A stretch of DNA of 64,000 bases from Ricordea florida (Eukaryota; Cnidaria; Anthozoa; Corallimorpharia; Ricordeidae): the NCBI GenBank assembly GCA_949710005.1, contig OX453275.1:21826691-21890690 (forward strand), in the 5' to 3' direction. Below, piece by piece: positions 1-12,500 of this stretch. Position 1 is the first letter of the stretch. The number at the start of each line of letters is the position of its first letter. The notes under the pieces are model-generated. The model was not told where the DNA came from and ran no database searches. It worked only from the letters and a program-made list of their open reading frames with translations. The translations under genes were made by a program, and so were the position numbers.

Positions 1-3000
1 GTGTCCCGCTGACCAGTGCGCGGTGCAATGCCCGCAGTTTGCATACTACGCTAACCTAAGATCCCCCTAATACAGGGAAGAACTAGGTTGTTCTATTAGC
101 TTCATCAGGGAGTCGAACCCGGCCTTACTAATACAGATAAGGTTCACACTTAACAGAACAACGCTAGCACATCGGCATCCGAATTAAAGCCAGCGGTTAG
201 CGTATGATCTGTAGTCAGCTGTTTTGTGAAATTGCTGACAATCACTCGTAGACTACATTCCAATTTAAGTTGAACGAAGTTGTCTAGTAATGCGGATAAT
301 CACAATACTGGTACTTGCCAAAACAAATGAAATACATTCGCATAGGCTTGTTGAATGCGATATTGGTATTGCTAGTTGTTCAATTTCTTCTTGAATCCCT
401 CTGTTGCTATGATCGTTGTAAGCTAACCTCCACACCTTCATACTGTTCTCTCTTCGTAGGAGGCGAATCGCTAAGCGATCAACGTTAGTGGGAAAAAATG
501 TCCTCGGGAAACCATAAGTCTACTGGATATTAAGACGTGGAGTATTTTGGTCTTGGTATCGTCAGTGTAAGACGCACTGTCTGTTCTAAAGTTTTCTAGC
601 TCAACTTAGTGTGCCATAACGCCTTTGATTTTAATGGTGTTCAAGTCTAGAGATTTGATGTCCTCTGTTGACTGTTCGACTCCGCAGTTTTGACTGAGAG
701 CAAACTGACGCAGCGCCGAGTTGGCTTAACCCACCATCTATTCCGCTTTTGATCCCTTGGGGTAGGTACATAGCAGTAACACCCAATCACAGCGTGCTTC
801 CGAGTGCATGTTTTGGTCAACCAAACCCTGCTCACGATTAGTCTAAAAGAAACAAAGTGCCAAGTATAGCGTTATTTTTGGCCATGACGCAAAAAGAACC
901 AAGCGTCTTGCCTTTCCAAGTTAGTTTGTGCAGAATTCACTTCATAATGTTGGTATTATCCTAACCAGGATCCATTAAGCTCCTGTACAAAACTAGCTTA
1001 ATAATCTAAGTTCAAGTATTTTCAGTTCTGATTCAGTACTGAGCAATTGTCAAAGCTGCGCGAGTTAGATGTTTATTAACAGAGGTGCGAACAAGAAAAA
1101 AAATCGTTCCTATTAAATAAATCAAGTTAAGCGGTTACGGTGAATATCCCAAAATGAAAGCCAATTTTGAGGAAATTTATCTCTTAAAATTACAAGATAC
1201 AAAGATTGAAAGGAAATTAATTATTTAAATTGTCCACCACAGTTCTGATTTCCAATTACGTATATCAAAGAAACACCACTTTGTTCAACTTGGACCGTAC
1301 GTGAGGAAAATTTGCCGCGAAAATGTAAATCGCCGAGCTAATTGCAACGTTATTATTCGGTCGCGTTTTTTGTATTGGATATCCTCGAGATTTTATTCAA
1401 TGTAAATGATTCAAATAGCACGCCATTTTTTTCATGGAGACGACTATGAAGACAACTCTTGATTTAAACTTTTCTATATCTTTTGAACAGAATATTAGTA
1501 ATCCCTTGTGGTTGTTGGAAAGCTTTAAAACAAAGAACGATCGAGAATTCGGAGTACAAAGAACTAGTGACAGTAGAATTGAGGGAAAAAAACCAGGGCA
1601 CGAAAGATTCGGCCGGGTTGCTAGGAAACGATAATCTCTTTATCTTTCTGAAAGAACTTTTACCTTGGATATTAAAAGCCAGTCTTATCAGTGACATTAT
1701 TTTAAGCGTTTCGTGCTGAAAGTACATGGTGCTCTGTGGCTCTCGACATCATTTGTCTTGTATTGTTAACCCTGGCTAGTGATAGCTAGTCGGCGATTGA
1801 TCTAACGCTACTTAGCAGCAAGATCATAGTCAAGAGAATCCATTGAATATAATCATGAAAAGTTGGCCTTTTGGCTGCAAAATGGAAAGAATATGATTAC
1901 CGGTACAGAAATTAACGCAGTCAGAAAACTTTAGCTATAATTTCTACTTAGGCAGTCCTGTTTACTGCACAAAAAACAACGATTTCAAACGAGGTGACAA
2001 AGTAAGTCATACAATGGTAAGAAAATAAAAGGATTGCCGTTTCAAACTCAAGCCCTTGTCAGAGCGAATGACGGCGAAGGACCAACGCTCTCGAAAACCT
2101 TCAGCCTCTGGCATCTTACAGTGGTACTATTCACCGGCTTACACAGTCGTTCTATAACCCAGGTTTTGTGCTCCAATATTCCCACCGATTCAGCACCCAT
2201 TTCTTTAGAAGCCAACACTGTAGCCCTGTTTACTGGTTCGATAATTGCATTTGTGGAAAAGTATACGAAGAGCCGAGAACCAAACTGAAGGTACAACGTC
2301 GGAACTTGCAATTGACTCCGATACTTGATTTTGCAGAATTAGGCCAAGTTTTACTTGAATGTATGTTTACATAATGTAAATTCCTTGATGCAAAATTAAA
2401 GATACGCCGAACTCAGATTTATTTCGATCGTTTGCCGAAGGTTAATGTTGAGTATGATTTTGTGTTTGACCAAATAACGCGTGCAAATTCTGATCACAGA
2501 TATCAAATCTAGAACTGAAGAAATTTGATTGTTGCATAGCATTCGAAACAAACAGCGCTGCATGAAAGTACCAACAATTCCGTCTGTTGGGCTGGAAAAG
2601 GTGTTAAAATATGAAGCACTTGTTCAACAATCCTACTCTTTTAAACTGTATCATGTTCAGATAACAAAGTCTTGCGTTCTTGCAAAGTTGAATGGGCAGA
2701 AACGTTTTTCCTACCAAATTAAAGTGTGGAATATTGCATCCGTGATCGGTAGTAAAAACGTCCCACATCTTTCGAGAGGGGAGAGGAACAGTTCACGGAG
2801 GCGGGAGAGAGGGCCAAAAATAAATGGCAAGGAGGGAGAAAGGGAACATAAAATAGGGAGACGGGAAATAGGGGAATCGAGAAACGAGAGACGACCGAAA
2901 AATAGGGACAGGGAGAAAGAAGGACTTAAAAAATAGGTAGATAAGATATTTGACTACCCGGAGACAGGGGAACCAACATGCATGACAAGAGAGGTGGGAG

Positions 3001-6000
3001 AAAGAAAGGCTAAAAAATACGTGGAAGATGTGACATTTAAAAGCCTGTTGCTCTCCTCTTTTTCGAGAAATTGACTTCTTCTTCTTTCCATTGAATGGTA
3101 GCAATGCGTAAGTTTTCCTATTCACACTGGAGTTTACCTATTCACTCGTAGATGAACGTTGATCTCATGATCAAGGCTCGGCGAACTTTTATTCTTGATT
3201 GTTTAAACTCAATCGTCGGTTTCTCGGTGGTGAGCATTTTTGGTGAGTGTTTTTTTTACCCATTTGTATTCGGGTTTATGGGAGTTACCGAGGTTCCTTC
3301 AAGATCTTTTTATTCAGTTCCTCGTGATATCACGATTAGGAATCTGCTGTGCTCAACTGAATTCTGCATTATTTATAAAGTTACCCGTGGGTGGATTTTG
3401 CATGAAATCGCTATCAGTATACCGTCTGATCACGCATTTGTTAATACTTGTGCCGTTTTCTCCACTTTCGCCGTTTGTCTCGCTGGTCTCGCCAGTACCG
3501 AAGCTATGAAGCTCTGTCCCGCTTGTGAACATGCAATTACGATTTCACGCGTATGAACATTTTTCATGTCATAGTACAAACGAGTTCGTGGTATTTTCTG
3601 CGTCGATGATTTTCCTAAATGAAGCGAAAATGTAACAATGGCTAAGAATGACAAATTGACACACTTTAGTCGAGTTTTCTCAATCCTTGCTCATAAGCGA
3701 AAGAAGCCGGGAACACTGTGTGTGCCAATGGGCTTTTCATTCTTCAATCTTTTGTTATCCGTTCTTTTATTGAATTAGGCTATATTCCTACAAGTCCACT
3801 TCCATTATCACAAAGACCTTAAAGGAATAAATTTGAACAATGCTTTCGAAAACTCGCTCAGGTCATCTTTGAGCCGGTTCTAACAATCTGACCTTAGAAT
3901 TTATTTCCCTTCATAGACTTTGAACCGAAAAAAGCCCACCGAGCAGAAAAGGATGTTTCTGCGATAGCCTTTCTCTTTACCTAGGCAACTAGGCTCCAAG
4001 CAAATGGACTTTAATTTATTCGTTTTCGATACAAAGGAACCGTATGGGTTTCCTTGTATTTCTGTGAGTTATTATCAAGCTATTGTCCCGACGGGAAACT
4101 CATTCATATTTCTTGTCTATTTTTTTGATCGGGAACGCAGTGAAAAACACCGAACTCAGAAGCCATTATTTGAATTGAATGCACGCCTGAAACGGTGCAA
4201 ACAAGTTGATTTCTTACAAGATTAAATTTAATGTTGTCGTGAATATGTGAATGTGTGATGTGAATGGGAAAATCGCTGACGAAGTTTCCCACCATGTGTC
4301 TTGAAGGGTGAAATCCTATTATTGTATCTTCCATTTTGTGATGTGAGAAATAGAATCAATACGACAACGGCGTGTTAAAAGGTTACTTAATAACAAGCCT
4401 GATTTATAGTCCGCCGAATAGATACTGTAGCTGAACTTTTATCTTTTCAGAGCAAGTATCGCTTTCAATTTAATTAGCATTCTACCCAATGGAATCCATG
4501 AAACATAATGAAAATATTGCCTTATGAGGCAGGACCACAAAAGAGACCCGTCTAAACAAAATAGCTCAATTCTGAAAAGGCACATTGTTTGAGGAAGACA
4601 TTGCATAACAAAGAAGGACGTTTTACTTGCTTTGTTCTCTGTAAGATCTCTGCGAGCTAAGACAAGTTTCGTCAAAATACGTGAGAAATAACCCTCAGAA
4701 AGTGCTAATTATATCACACTCTAGTGATCTTACATTTTCCCTTGTATTCACAAAAGTGCAAAGCAAGCCACGTAACTAAAGAAATTGCAGATCAGTTCAG
4801 AAGTTAGGAACAAATGGTTGATCTTTCATACGGTACCAAGGTGTCTGACAGGGATCTTAAAAGAGAATCTCCCCGAATTGTTCACAACATCAAAACGCCA
4901 TCGTGGAACAACCCGCGTTTGCAGATCAAAATTTTCCAAGAGCATTCCCTCGGAGTAAGAGTTTGCGGGAAACTACAGGTTGTTAGAGGATAAACTTTTT
5001 CGGCATCATATATTACTCATTTCAGATGGCAAATTTAAGGCCGGGTTGATCGTAAGTTATTTGACTAGCCATTTTTTCTGCCGGACAGTGAACCACTGAC
5101 AGCTTAGATGTTTGTTTGGCCTTTTACTTTCTAAGTTTAGTTTTTAACACCACGCAGTGTACTTAAATGTGGTCAGTAAAAATGCTATTATATTTTCACT
5201 TCATTGTTATCAAAGAAATATTTAGTTCACAGCGCGGGAGTCGAGTAAAAATTTGCCACAAATTTCTTACTTCAAGAAAAATAATGCATTCTGAATTTTC
5301 TAAGATGCATGCATTCGTGAAGGAATAACGTTGCCGCTTCTTTTATTTTAACGCCTATTTTCGCAAGGACTTAATTTGTTCACTAGGATTTTTAAGTGAA
5401 GACCTACTTGCAAAAATATTTCCGTAAGCCTAGGAGGCATACAAATGCGAAATAGTTGATAAAACAGAGAGGAATTGGATAATATATTGTAATAAAGAGT
5501 GAATTGTGCTTTCTACGTGAAGTGCCTTTATGGGAATAAATGCTCATCTGCGTCACCCGCTTATCTTCACGCTAAAAATAGTTCAATCTCATGCTCTTTT
5601 CGCTTCGATAGAAAATGGATTGACGTTTTAATGAATCATAACACCAATTGTTGTCTCTCAGCAAAATTTAGGATTGATTGTATGAAAGTGAGTTCAAGCC
5701 GATGAATAACAAATTTAAATGGCAGTTCGCTTTTGACACTCGCATAATTCCTGCTTACTTAGAATGCAGTTGCTGTGACAACTCTTTAATCTTCTTCGCA
5801 AGAATCCAGCCTCGTGTGTTGGGGATGTTGAAATATTAACTCTTCTCCTATACATTGGTAATTACTGATTTTCTGCTTCGTGCTTCACAGATCCGAATTT
5901 ATCTGACTCCACGTGCAGTTCTGACTAACTCGAAATCTGGTGAATTTACGGTGAAATTTTTCATTTACTCGTGCACTGTACAAGCTCTTTAAAATTTGAT

Positions 6001-7952
6001 TCTTTAATCTTTGAGTTTATGTTTTCAGAGGCAAAAAGGGAGAAGCACCTTTGTGGGGAATGTTAAAATCAGCTCGTACTAAACCAACATGTTCCCAATT
6101 TAAGATCGTCATCACTAAGTTTAATTCACACAGAGCAAAGTCGAAGTTAAAAACCAGAGTTTAAACTATGATTCGATAATGATCGGCCTTCAACCCAAAA
6201 GTCGAATTCATTTGCCAGAACAGTACTTCCTGCCAAATTACTTTCGACTATATTTGGCACAAAAATACGTTTAGAGCCTAAATGGTAGTATATCGATTCA
6301 AATTTTTAAAAGAATTAGCATTTTTATTTTAAAACGTATTTGTGAATAAATGGCCAACCTGTCATTTTAATGAGTTTTGTCTTTATCGTTTTACAGGAAG
6401 TTCAAATAATAGTGATGGTGGCGTTTGATCTTTATTTTCGTATTTTAACCTGCTGTAGTCAAACATAACACGCGGGTCTACGGGTACCATTAACCAATTG
6501 AGCAAAAGACAGAGAAGACGCTCAAAGGTAGACAGCAATAAAAACCAAGTGATAGAGGTCAACATTTTTCTATCATTAGCGTATGCCCCATCGAAATCCC
6601 GAAGAAAAAAAGAAAATTTGTCTTTTAAAGAAAGCCAAACCCAGCGTATTATGTTTAATCTTGATATTTTTTTCAGATCTAAATTACAATAGCTTTTATT
6701 GAAAACCGCAAAGACAGAAACCAGAATGAGAGAAATAACGCGAACAAGGAATCTATACTTTTAAATAGGTTTTGAAAAGTCGCAGCTCATTTGGCCAGAC
6801 CAATGCTTCAGGCTGCGCGAAATATTTGCACACAATCAAACCCACAGACCAACCATGCAAGCTAGAGTGTTAATTTAAATTCTTATTTGATTAGAATTGG
6901 GTACGTTCGCTTAAAGAAGACAAAAAGCTGAGATTAGTACTAGCTCACTGAGGGCGGCTTATGAAATAAACACATGCTCTGACAAAAGCCCAAACAAAGG
7001 CATTTCAATTTACTTTTACACAAACAGAAACTGTGATAGGATACATTTCTACTGTTTAAGCTATCCCTCAGTTACGGCTCGTACAGTGATGGTAAACCCA
7101 TGAAGACATATTCTTATTCAAGTTTAGTCTATTTTTTTCAATCATAACCTTGACATGGCTAAGAGCTATTGGTTTGAATGAAAGGTTCTATTTGTGTAAC
7201 TATCTGTTTGATCGCTCTTCCCTATTTGTTAAGCGACGAATTCGAAAAATATGGGGATTTAGTATAGTAAATTACGCAATTCAATGCCTAAATTAGTCGA
7301 CAGACGCTTGGTTCTATAGCTCTTCCTTTTTTTTCTTTCTCTCTTGAATAGGAGCTCGTGGTTTTCACTTTACATAGCTATACGAAGTGTTCACTCGAGG
7401 TGTTACTTAAAAAAATATAGCGACTTCAAAGCACCGATAAAAATATATCTGAATATAACTTTTCCTACCTCTTGTCTTGGCACTTTATTTTGCATAATTT
7501 CGTTACTTTTCGTCCCATCAGTTTGTACACCTCATTCGTGTTTTCGTATTTTAAAAACCTTTCTTTTTTCTTTGTACAGAGTGTATAAGTAACTCCGTAT
7601 GCTGACGCAAAAGTTGTCAGTCTTTTGCATCACAACAAGCGAAATATTGCTTGAAGTCGAAATAATTCTTAGACACGCGTAGAAACCATCGATTTGGGAA
7701 AAACAATGCCTCAAGCAACCCACTCATTGCATATGTAATGAGTGCACCTGCGATACAATTAATTTCGCGTTCATTTGCGCACCGATACTGCTTGAATAAA
7801 TAGTGATTCATATTGCATAAATAGGGTGCCACTTTTGACTCCGAGTTGAATGTATTTGGGAATCATTGTTGGTCAGAACTAGACGGTTCCCAAACATTTT
7901 TCCTTCACTGTTGACTTGTGCCCGGACTTGACACATAATTTTTTCGCGATAA
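1..7952. other. Non-coding stretch, no gene recognised
   Basis: Nearly 8 kb of AT-rich sequence with only short, composition-driven open frames and no family motifs on either strand. It ends at the FAM181-like gene, so its right end probably includes that gene's promoter and 5' UTR. I could not identify a TATA box or any specific factor sites. Short exons of a diverged gene cannot be excluded. Confidence 0.5.
2771..3065. repeat. Purine-rich low-complexity tract
   Basis: The + strand is dominated by A and G, with repeated GGGAGA, GAGAAA and AATAGGG words. An open frame of 135 codons runs through it, but its Lys/Arg/Glu-rich translation only reflects this composition. Confidence 0.6.
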
Positions 7953-8861
7953 ATGCGTGCTTTCGAAATGGCTGGAAAAGGAAAGTTCGGTGATCACCTG
8001 GTTGAATCTTTAGGCGCTGGAGATGTTCATACAGCAAGAAGGGATGAGCAAATCACGGCTGGTAGTTCTCTGCTCAACTTCATGAATTTGGCGTCCGGTA
8101 ATGTAAAGTCAGCCATGGAGAAGCCAGCCAATTTTAAACGGAACATTAACCACCGAAGGTATCTTCAGAAACAGCTGCGAAACTATGCGAAGCGAAAGAG
8201 CGAAATCTCTGGACAGAAGAAACCAAAGGACGCTCTTCGGCAAAGAACAGGAGAAAGACATGGCCTGTCACGGAACTCTCCTAGAAACGATGGAGGCTTG
8301 AAGAAATCCAGTCGAACGTCAGAAAACCTGCATTATGAGAAACCGTCACTGAGGGAAAGAAATCTGCCTGCGTCGTTTTGGCAGGAACCAATCATCCACG
8401 AAGGAACAGAGAATATTATGTATTCGTTGTACCCACCATTTAACACCAGGGAACCAGAAGATTCTTATACTCCTGTATTTGAATCTTATTTCGACTCTTG
8501 GAGCGACTGTGTAACTCGAGCAGAGGCTCACTCCGAAGAGTTGTCTCAAACAGGGTCGGTTCCCTCCGTGTCGTCCGATGAAGCCGTATGCGACGAATTC
8601 ATGACCGGTGAAGAACTTACACGGAGTATTGACATTAAAGACTTGTATGTACCAGAACTTTACATCACGGACAGGAGCGCTCTAGATCCTGTTCAAGGTG
8701 AAAGCCTTTATCTGGCGCCTATATCACCAACACAGTACATTTTATCTCCAACTTCCTGCGCTGATCAAGCGTATTTTAATTTCTCGCTCGATCACGACAC
8801 ATCGGGACTACCCCCTTTCGCGATGGCCTTCCTCAGCCCGGGATCGATAACACAGTATTAG
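7953..8861 (+). CDS. FAM181: FAM181-like protein with a TEAD-binding Omega-loop
   Basis: Intact single-exon ORF of 302 residues. Two blocks identify it. Residues 40-80 hold LNFMNLASGNVKSAMEKP followed by NINHRRYLQKQLRNYAK, which match the N-terminal helix block of vertebrate FAM181A/B (NFVNLASSDIKAALDK, then HRKYLQKQLK). Residues 132-146 read SLRERNLPASFWQEP, the FAM181 LPASFWEEP motif, and share the Leu-Pro-x-Ser-Phe-aromatic pattern of the YAP Omega-loop. FAM181A/B are reported TEAD interactors, so a nuclear role modulating Hippo/TEAD output is the natural inference. The remainder is low complexity: a basic region at 80-130, then an acidic, Ser/Tyr-rich C-terminal half without a recognised domain. 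Vertebrate members are somewhat longer from memory. The first ATG (7953) has a weaker context than the second (7968, Met6 in GAAATGGCT), which may be the real start. A poly(A) signal lies about 300 bp downstream. Confidence 0.8.
   Translation: MRAFEMAGKGKFGDHLVESLGAGDVHTARRDEQITAGSSLLNFMNLASGNVKSAMEKPANFKRNINHRRYLQKQLRNYAKRKSEISGQKKPKDALRQRTGERHGLSRNSPRNDGGLKKSSRTSENLHYEKPSLRERNLPASFWQEPIIHEGTENIMYSLYPPFNTREPEDSYTPVFESYFDSWSDCVTRAEAHSEELSQTGSVPSVSSDEAVCDEFMTGEELTRSIDIKDLYVPELYITDRSALDPVQGESLYLAPISPTQYILSPTSCADQAYFNFSLDHDTSGLPPFAMAFLSPGSITQY
8346..8390 (+). other. Omega-loop motif of the FAM181-like protein
   Basis: Codons 132-146 (SLRERNLPASFWQEP). Leu138, Pro139, Ser141, Phe142 and Trp143 occupy the positions that in YAP (LPDSFF) insert into the TEAD surface. 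Assignment is by motif comparison only. Confidence 0.75.
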
Positions 8862-9168
8862 AAATTAAAAAGACAATTTCCTCCAAAGTAAATTTTTATT
8901 GCTAATTAATATCGGAGGGAAAATTTCGTGTACAATCGTGTTTCAATCATGTATAGTGGAAGCATGTTAGTCAAAAGGATTTTGTCTCCAATATACGAAG
9001 AACACTAGCGAAGGTTTCAAGTTCAGTCTTTATCTCTGCCTCTTGATATGTTTTCCTTTTCTCTTCTCTGACTTTATTTTTATCAAATGTTCGGTAGTTG
9101 TAAACTGAAAAAAAAAAATAAAAACAACCGAACTGTGTGAATATATTACAATTCATGTTGTTGAGAGA

Positions 9169-9174
9169 AATAAA
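9169..9174 (+). promoter_or_regulatory. Poly(A) signal AATAAA for the FAM181-like gene
   Basis: Canonical AATAAA about 305 bp after the stop codon, within AGAGAAATAAAATG. Another AATAAA in an A-run near 9117 could serve instead. Confidence 0.5.
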
Positions 9175-10936
9175 ATGAATGTAAACGACAGAAAAGATGG
9201 TTTGTTTTTGGTTGCTGTTCAGTCTAACTTTGAATCAACTTTTGCCACTGCTTTATTCTTTAGCAAATCAGTTGCGGAACTTTTTATCAAGAGTTTCAGT
9301 GCCGTTCTATTCTCACCAGCCATTTCTGGCTAGGAACTTTGTCAATTCGTTACATTATATTCATTCCCGTCTGAGCGTGAAGCCAGTTTGGTTCAGCCAC
9401 TGTGTGGTCGTCGGAGCAGCGCTCCCATTAAAGTGTTTCTCTTAGGATAACTCTTTCAGAGAAATAAGAAAAGGAAGTACATCAGGGGCCCGGTAAAGTG
9501 TCTCAGACAGAAACACATTCCTAAATGAACATTGAATCTCTTATGGTCTCTAGAACGTTCACAAACGCCTCAGAAATGAGTCTTAAATACTGATGCGTCA
9601 ATGAAAGCGCTTCCTTGTGTGAGATGCCTTAAGACTCAGAGAGATTCATCAAGCTTTATTGAGAACAAAAACAATTACTTGAGGGATGGAAAATATGAAC
9701 ACCTGTAACCTTTTAGGTCCGGAAATGCTTTCAAATGGGTGCCCTTAATGCTCAAGATGGGAACCAGATGTGAAATGGTGAATTTGCACATGTTTTATAA
9801 GCATTCAAGAGCTTTTATGTCCTATTGTATCAGCGAGATATGGTGATTATACTGTTTCCGGCCACGAATGCAGCTTTTCTTGATAATAATTATGCTTTAA
9901 TCACGGAAAGACAATTCTCGTCGTTGGCGTCAAGTTTTCTTGGCCTGCGCAAATTAGAATACCGTAATTCTTCCTTTTGGTTATCGAATGAGCAACAGTG
10001 TGTAAACATCGCGATATCCTTTTCCTTTAAAAAGAAAAAAGCTAACATTTAATATGCATGGTATTTGCCATTTCTAAGCATAAATGAAACAGGGAAAATG
10101 AACATGCACGGAAACTCATAACGCTCCTGAACACGTACGGACAATTTTAACCAATTTCAGTTGCAAATCACCTTTCATTTGGTTTTCTTCCGAAGTATTT
10201 GAAATTTTCTTCAGTTATATTCAGACGTTGAGACTTTGTACTCACGTTCGATGGTCATGCAGTTTTATCGAAGTCCGAGTCTATCGTGTCAACAGTTACG
10301 GTCTAATCAGGATAGGTCATGCGCTTTAGGAAAAAAGCAATGCGAAGCGCACCAGATAAACCAACTCCACAACATAAATATCCCGAAATTAAGTATTTAC
10401 GCCGAATGACTCTCAGTGATGACTGCGAAAAAAACGCATTAAGGTCTTCATGGCGCGTAACGAGCGATAGCTTTTACTGAATTTTATACATTGATGATTT
10501 TTGCCCACAAAAAATGCGTAACTTCTGGGCCTTGGAAGATTGAAGCGTTTTGAGCGTCAGACACTGCGCATGCGCAGATTAGGTTAGAAAATTAGATCGT
10601 TTAAGTTATAATATTGCTTACATTTCGCTGCTATTAGATAGTTAGAAGATTTCTCGCAAAAATATAGTTTACTGTGAAACACGCAATGCCTGAAATAAGT
10701 TTTAACGAAAAACTAGTGTAAAATGCAACGCGAAGGAAACCGCTTGGACAGCATTATACAAAATGATAAACGAAACGTTAATAAAGAAAAACTTGCTATT
10801 GATGTTTCCTACAATTTGCTATAATCATACGCTATTTTTCGGCTTGTATCCTGTCAGAATTGTACTCCACTGCATTTACTCTGTCGCAGTCAAATAATGC
10901 TTTAGCCTGTGAAAATGCATTCGACACTCAACTGCC
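9175..10936. other. Non-coding stretch, nothing recognised
   Basis: AT-rich intergenic DNA between the FAM181-like gene and a SINE. No conserved protein motif or clear repeat structure is seen on either strand. Confidence 0.5.
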
Positions 10937-11240
10937 GACCGGTTAGCTCAGTTGGTAGAGCACCGGACTACCGTGCGGGAGGTCGCGTGTTCAAGCCCCG
11001 GCCGGACCAACACTCAGGGTCTTTAAATAAAAAAATGAGGAGAAAGTGCTGCCTTTGTAATGACATCTGCAAAGGGTTAGACTTTCTAGTCTTCTCGGAT
11101 AAGGACGATAAACCGTAGGTCCCGTCTCACAACCTCTGTTCGTGATAATTTAGTGAGACGTTAAAGAAAGAGCCCACACACACACTGATCGTAGGGAGCA
11201 GCAGACCTAGTTCCCGGTGTTTTGGTTTGGCCTTTGGGTA
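10937..11240 (+). repeat. tRNA-derived SINE, copy 1
   Basis: The tRNA-like head at 10937-11009 has A-box TAGCTCAGTTGG and B-box GTTCAAGCC, but the acceptor and T-stem halves pair poorly, so it is not a working tRNA. A conserved body follows: CACTCAGGGTCTTTAAATAA, then GTGCTGCCTTTGTAATGACA, then TCTCGGATAAGGACGATAAA. The same head and body recur at 63440-63842, which proves a dispersed family. The body resembles the conserved central domain of MetaSINE-type elements, but that name is from memory. Confidence 0.8.
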
Positions 11241-12350
11241 GGCGCTTCACATAGGGATAACGTCCTGCGCCTTTCCCCCTTGGACAGAATTGTCCAAGAA
11301 AAATAAGTATGAAAGGTAGTTCGGAATTCGAGTTTGACAACAGCTATCAAAGGAATCTTTCATTTTATCTGGGCTCTGAGTACTGACCAACGCTGTGCCT
11401 GAATGCAGTTCAGAAGGGCGATCGTCTTGTCCACGTGATCGACAATCGTTCACACGTGGGAACCCTTATGCAAATATAATCGCCGTTGTTAAAAATAGCA
11501 CAATCGGATGGGTTTTAGCTCCTGTCCTCACGTTAAATACCCTGAAACGTGCGTAAAACTGGTGTTGATTTTCAGTCAACAGCTTGTTGCCTCAGCACCC
11601 ATCTTGAATTCCTCTGAGATGTTTTGCCCAAACGAATTCTTACAAAAGAAAAAACAAGCAGAATTGTTTAAATTGCTAAGTCAATTACAGAGCCTACCAA
11701 TATTCACTTGTTCTATTAGCGATTGAAGTGTTTAGGCAAACTACTGGCCATTTATTGGTGTTAACTAAGCTCACTCACATGTTTTGTTGAATTTTATCAT
11801 TTTGATATTGTCTTTAACAATGAGCTCTTCGATCGGAGATATCACCGCTTTTTATTTTTTTGCTCAACAAGGCAAGGTTCAAGCCAAAACTGCAGTACAT
11901 GTTACGGTGATGACAAAAAATCCTATCAACTAAACTTTGGCTTTCTGTGTCATTTTTTCAAGGCATTTCGTCTTTAATCGGTTCAATTCAATTTGTATGA
12001 TCTACGTGGAATAAAGCGGTCACACTAAATAATTTCATTGAAGCCACTAATGTTGAAAGGTTTCTGTGTTTTCTCGCATATTTTAGCAGCACATTACAGT
12101 AATAATAAAGTGGCTATTAATGAGTCCCGACATCTTGCCATAGTGCGAATACTTTTCATTCACTTAATGCGCGCAGAAGCGGTGAGTGGAGAACAGAACG
12201 GAACCATTGCTTTAAGATGTCTCCTCTGTTCGCAAAATGTGCGTCTGAAACAGTAGATGAAATTCTTGTGTCTGTGGTTGATCAGCAACAAAAGAAAACG
12301 TGCTCGGTGCAGTTTTCACCGGCCATTATTTAAGAAATAGAAAACATGAA
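11241..12350. other. Non-coding stretch, nothing recognised
   Basis: No recognisable gene, inverted repeat or tandem repeat. Open frames here are short and have no family motifs. Confidence 0.5.
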
Positions 12351-12500
12351 CCGTGTTTCTATCGAGTTTAAGAAACACGAGTGGAAGTTTGGGAGAACGA
12401 GAAATGCTGTGGGAATACGAGCCGCAGGCGAGTATTTCCACATGTTTTTCGAGTTCTCCCAAACTTTCACGAGTATTTCTATAACTTGATAGAAACACGG
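12351..12500. mobile_element. Foldback MITE, 150 bp
   Basis: Imperfect palindrome. The left arm begins CCGTGTTTCTATCGAGTTTA and passes through GTTTGGGAGAACGAG. The right arm is its complement and ends CTTGATAGAAACACGG. The centre is a short CGAGCCGCAGGCGAGTA stretch. A related half-copy (GTTTCTATCGAGTTACAG) lies near 12635. No target duplication was clear. Confidence 0.75.

Noticed and set aside
2529-2936. 135-codon open frame as a gene
   Set aside because: Half of it is the purine-rich low-complexity tract. There are no motifs and no clear start or splice context.
3152-3556. 134-codon open frame encoding a possible hydrophobic protein
   Set aside because: No recognised family, no supporting splice sites, and overlapping open frames in other phases of equal quality.
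10937-11009. Functional tRNA gene
   Set aside because: A and B boxes are present but acceptor and T stems mispair, and the conserved SINE body follows and recurs at 63440.
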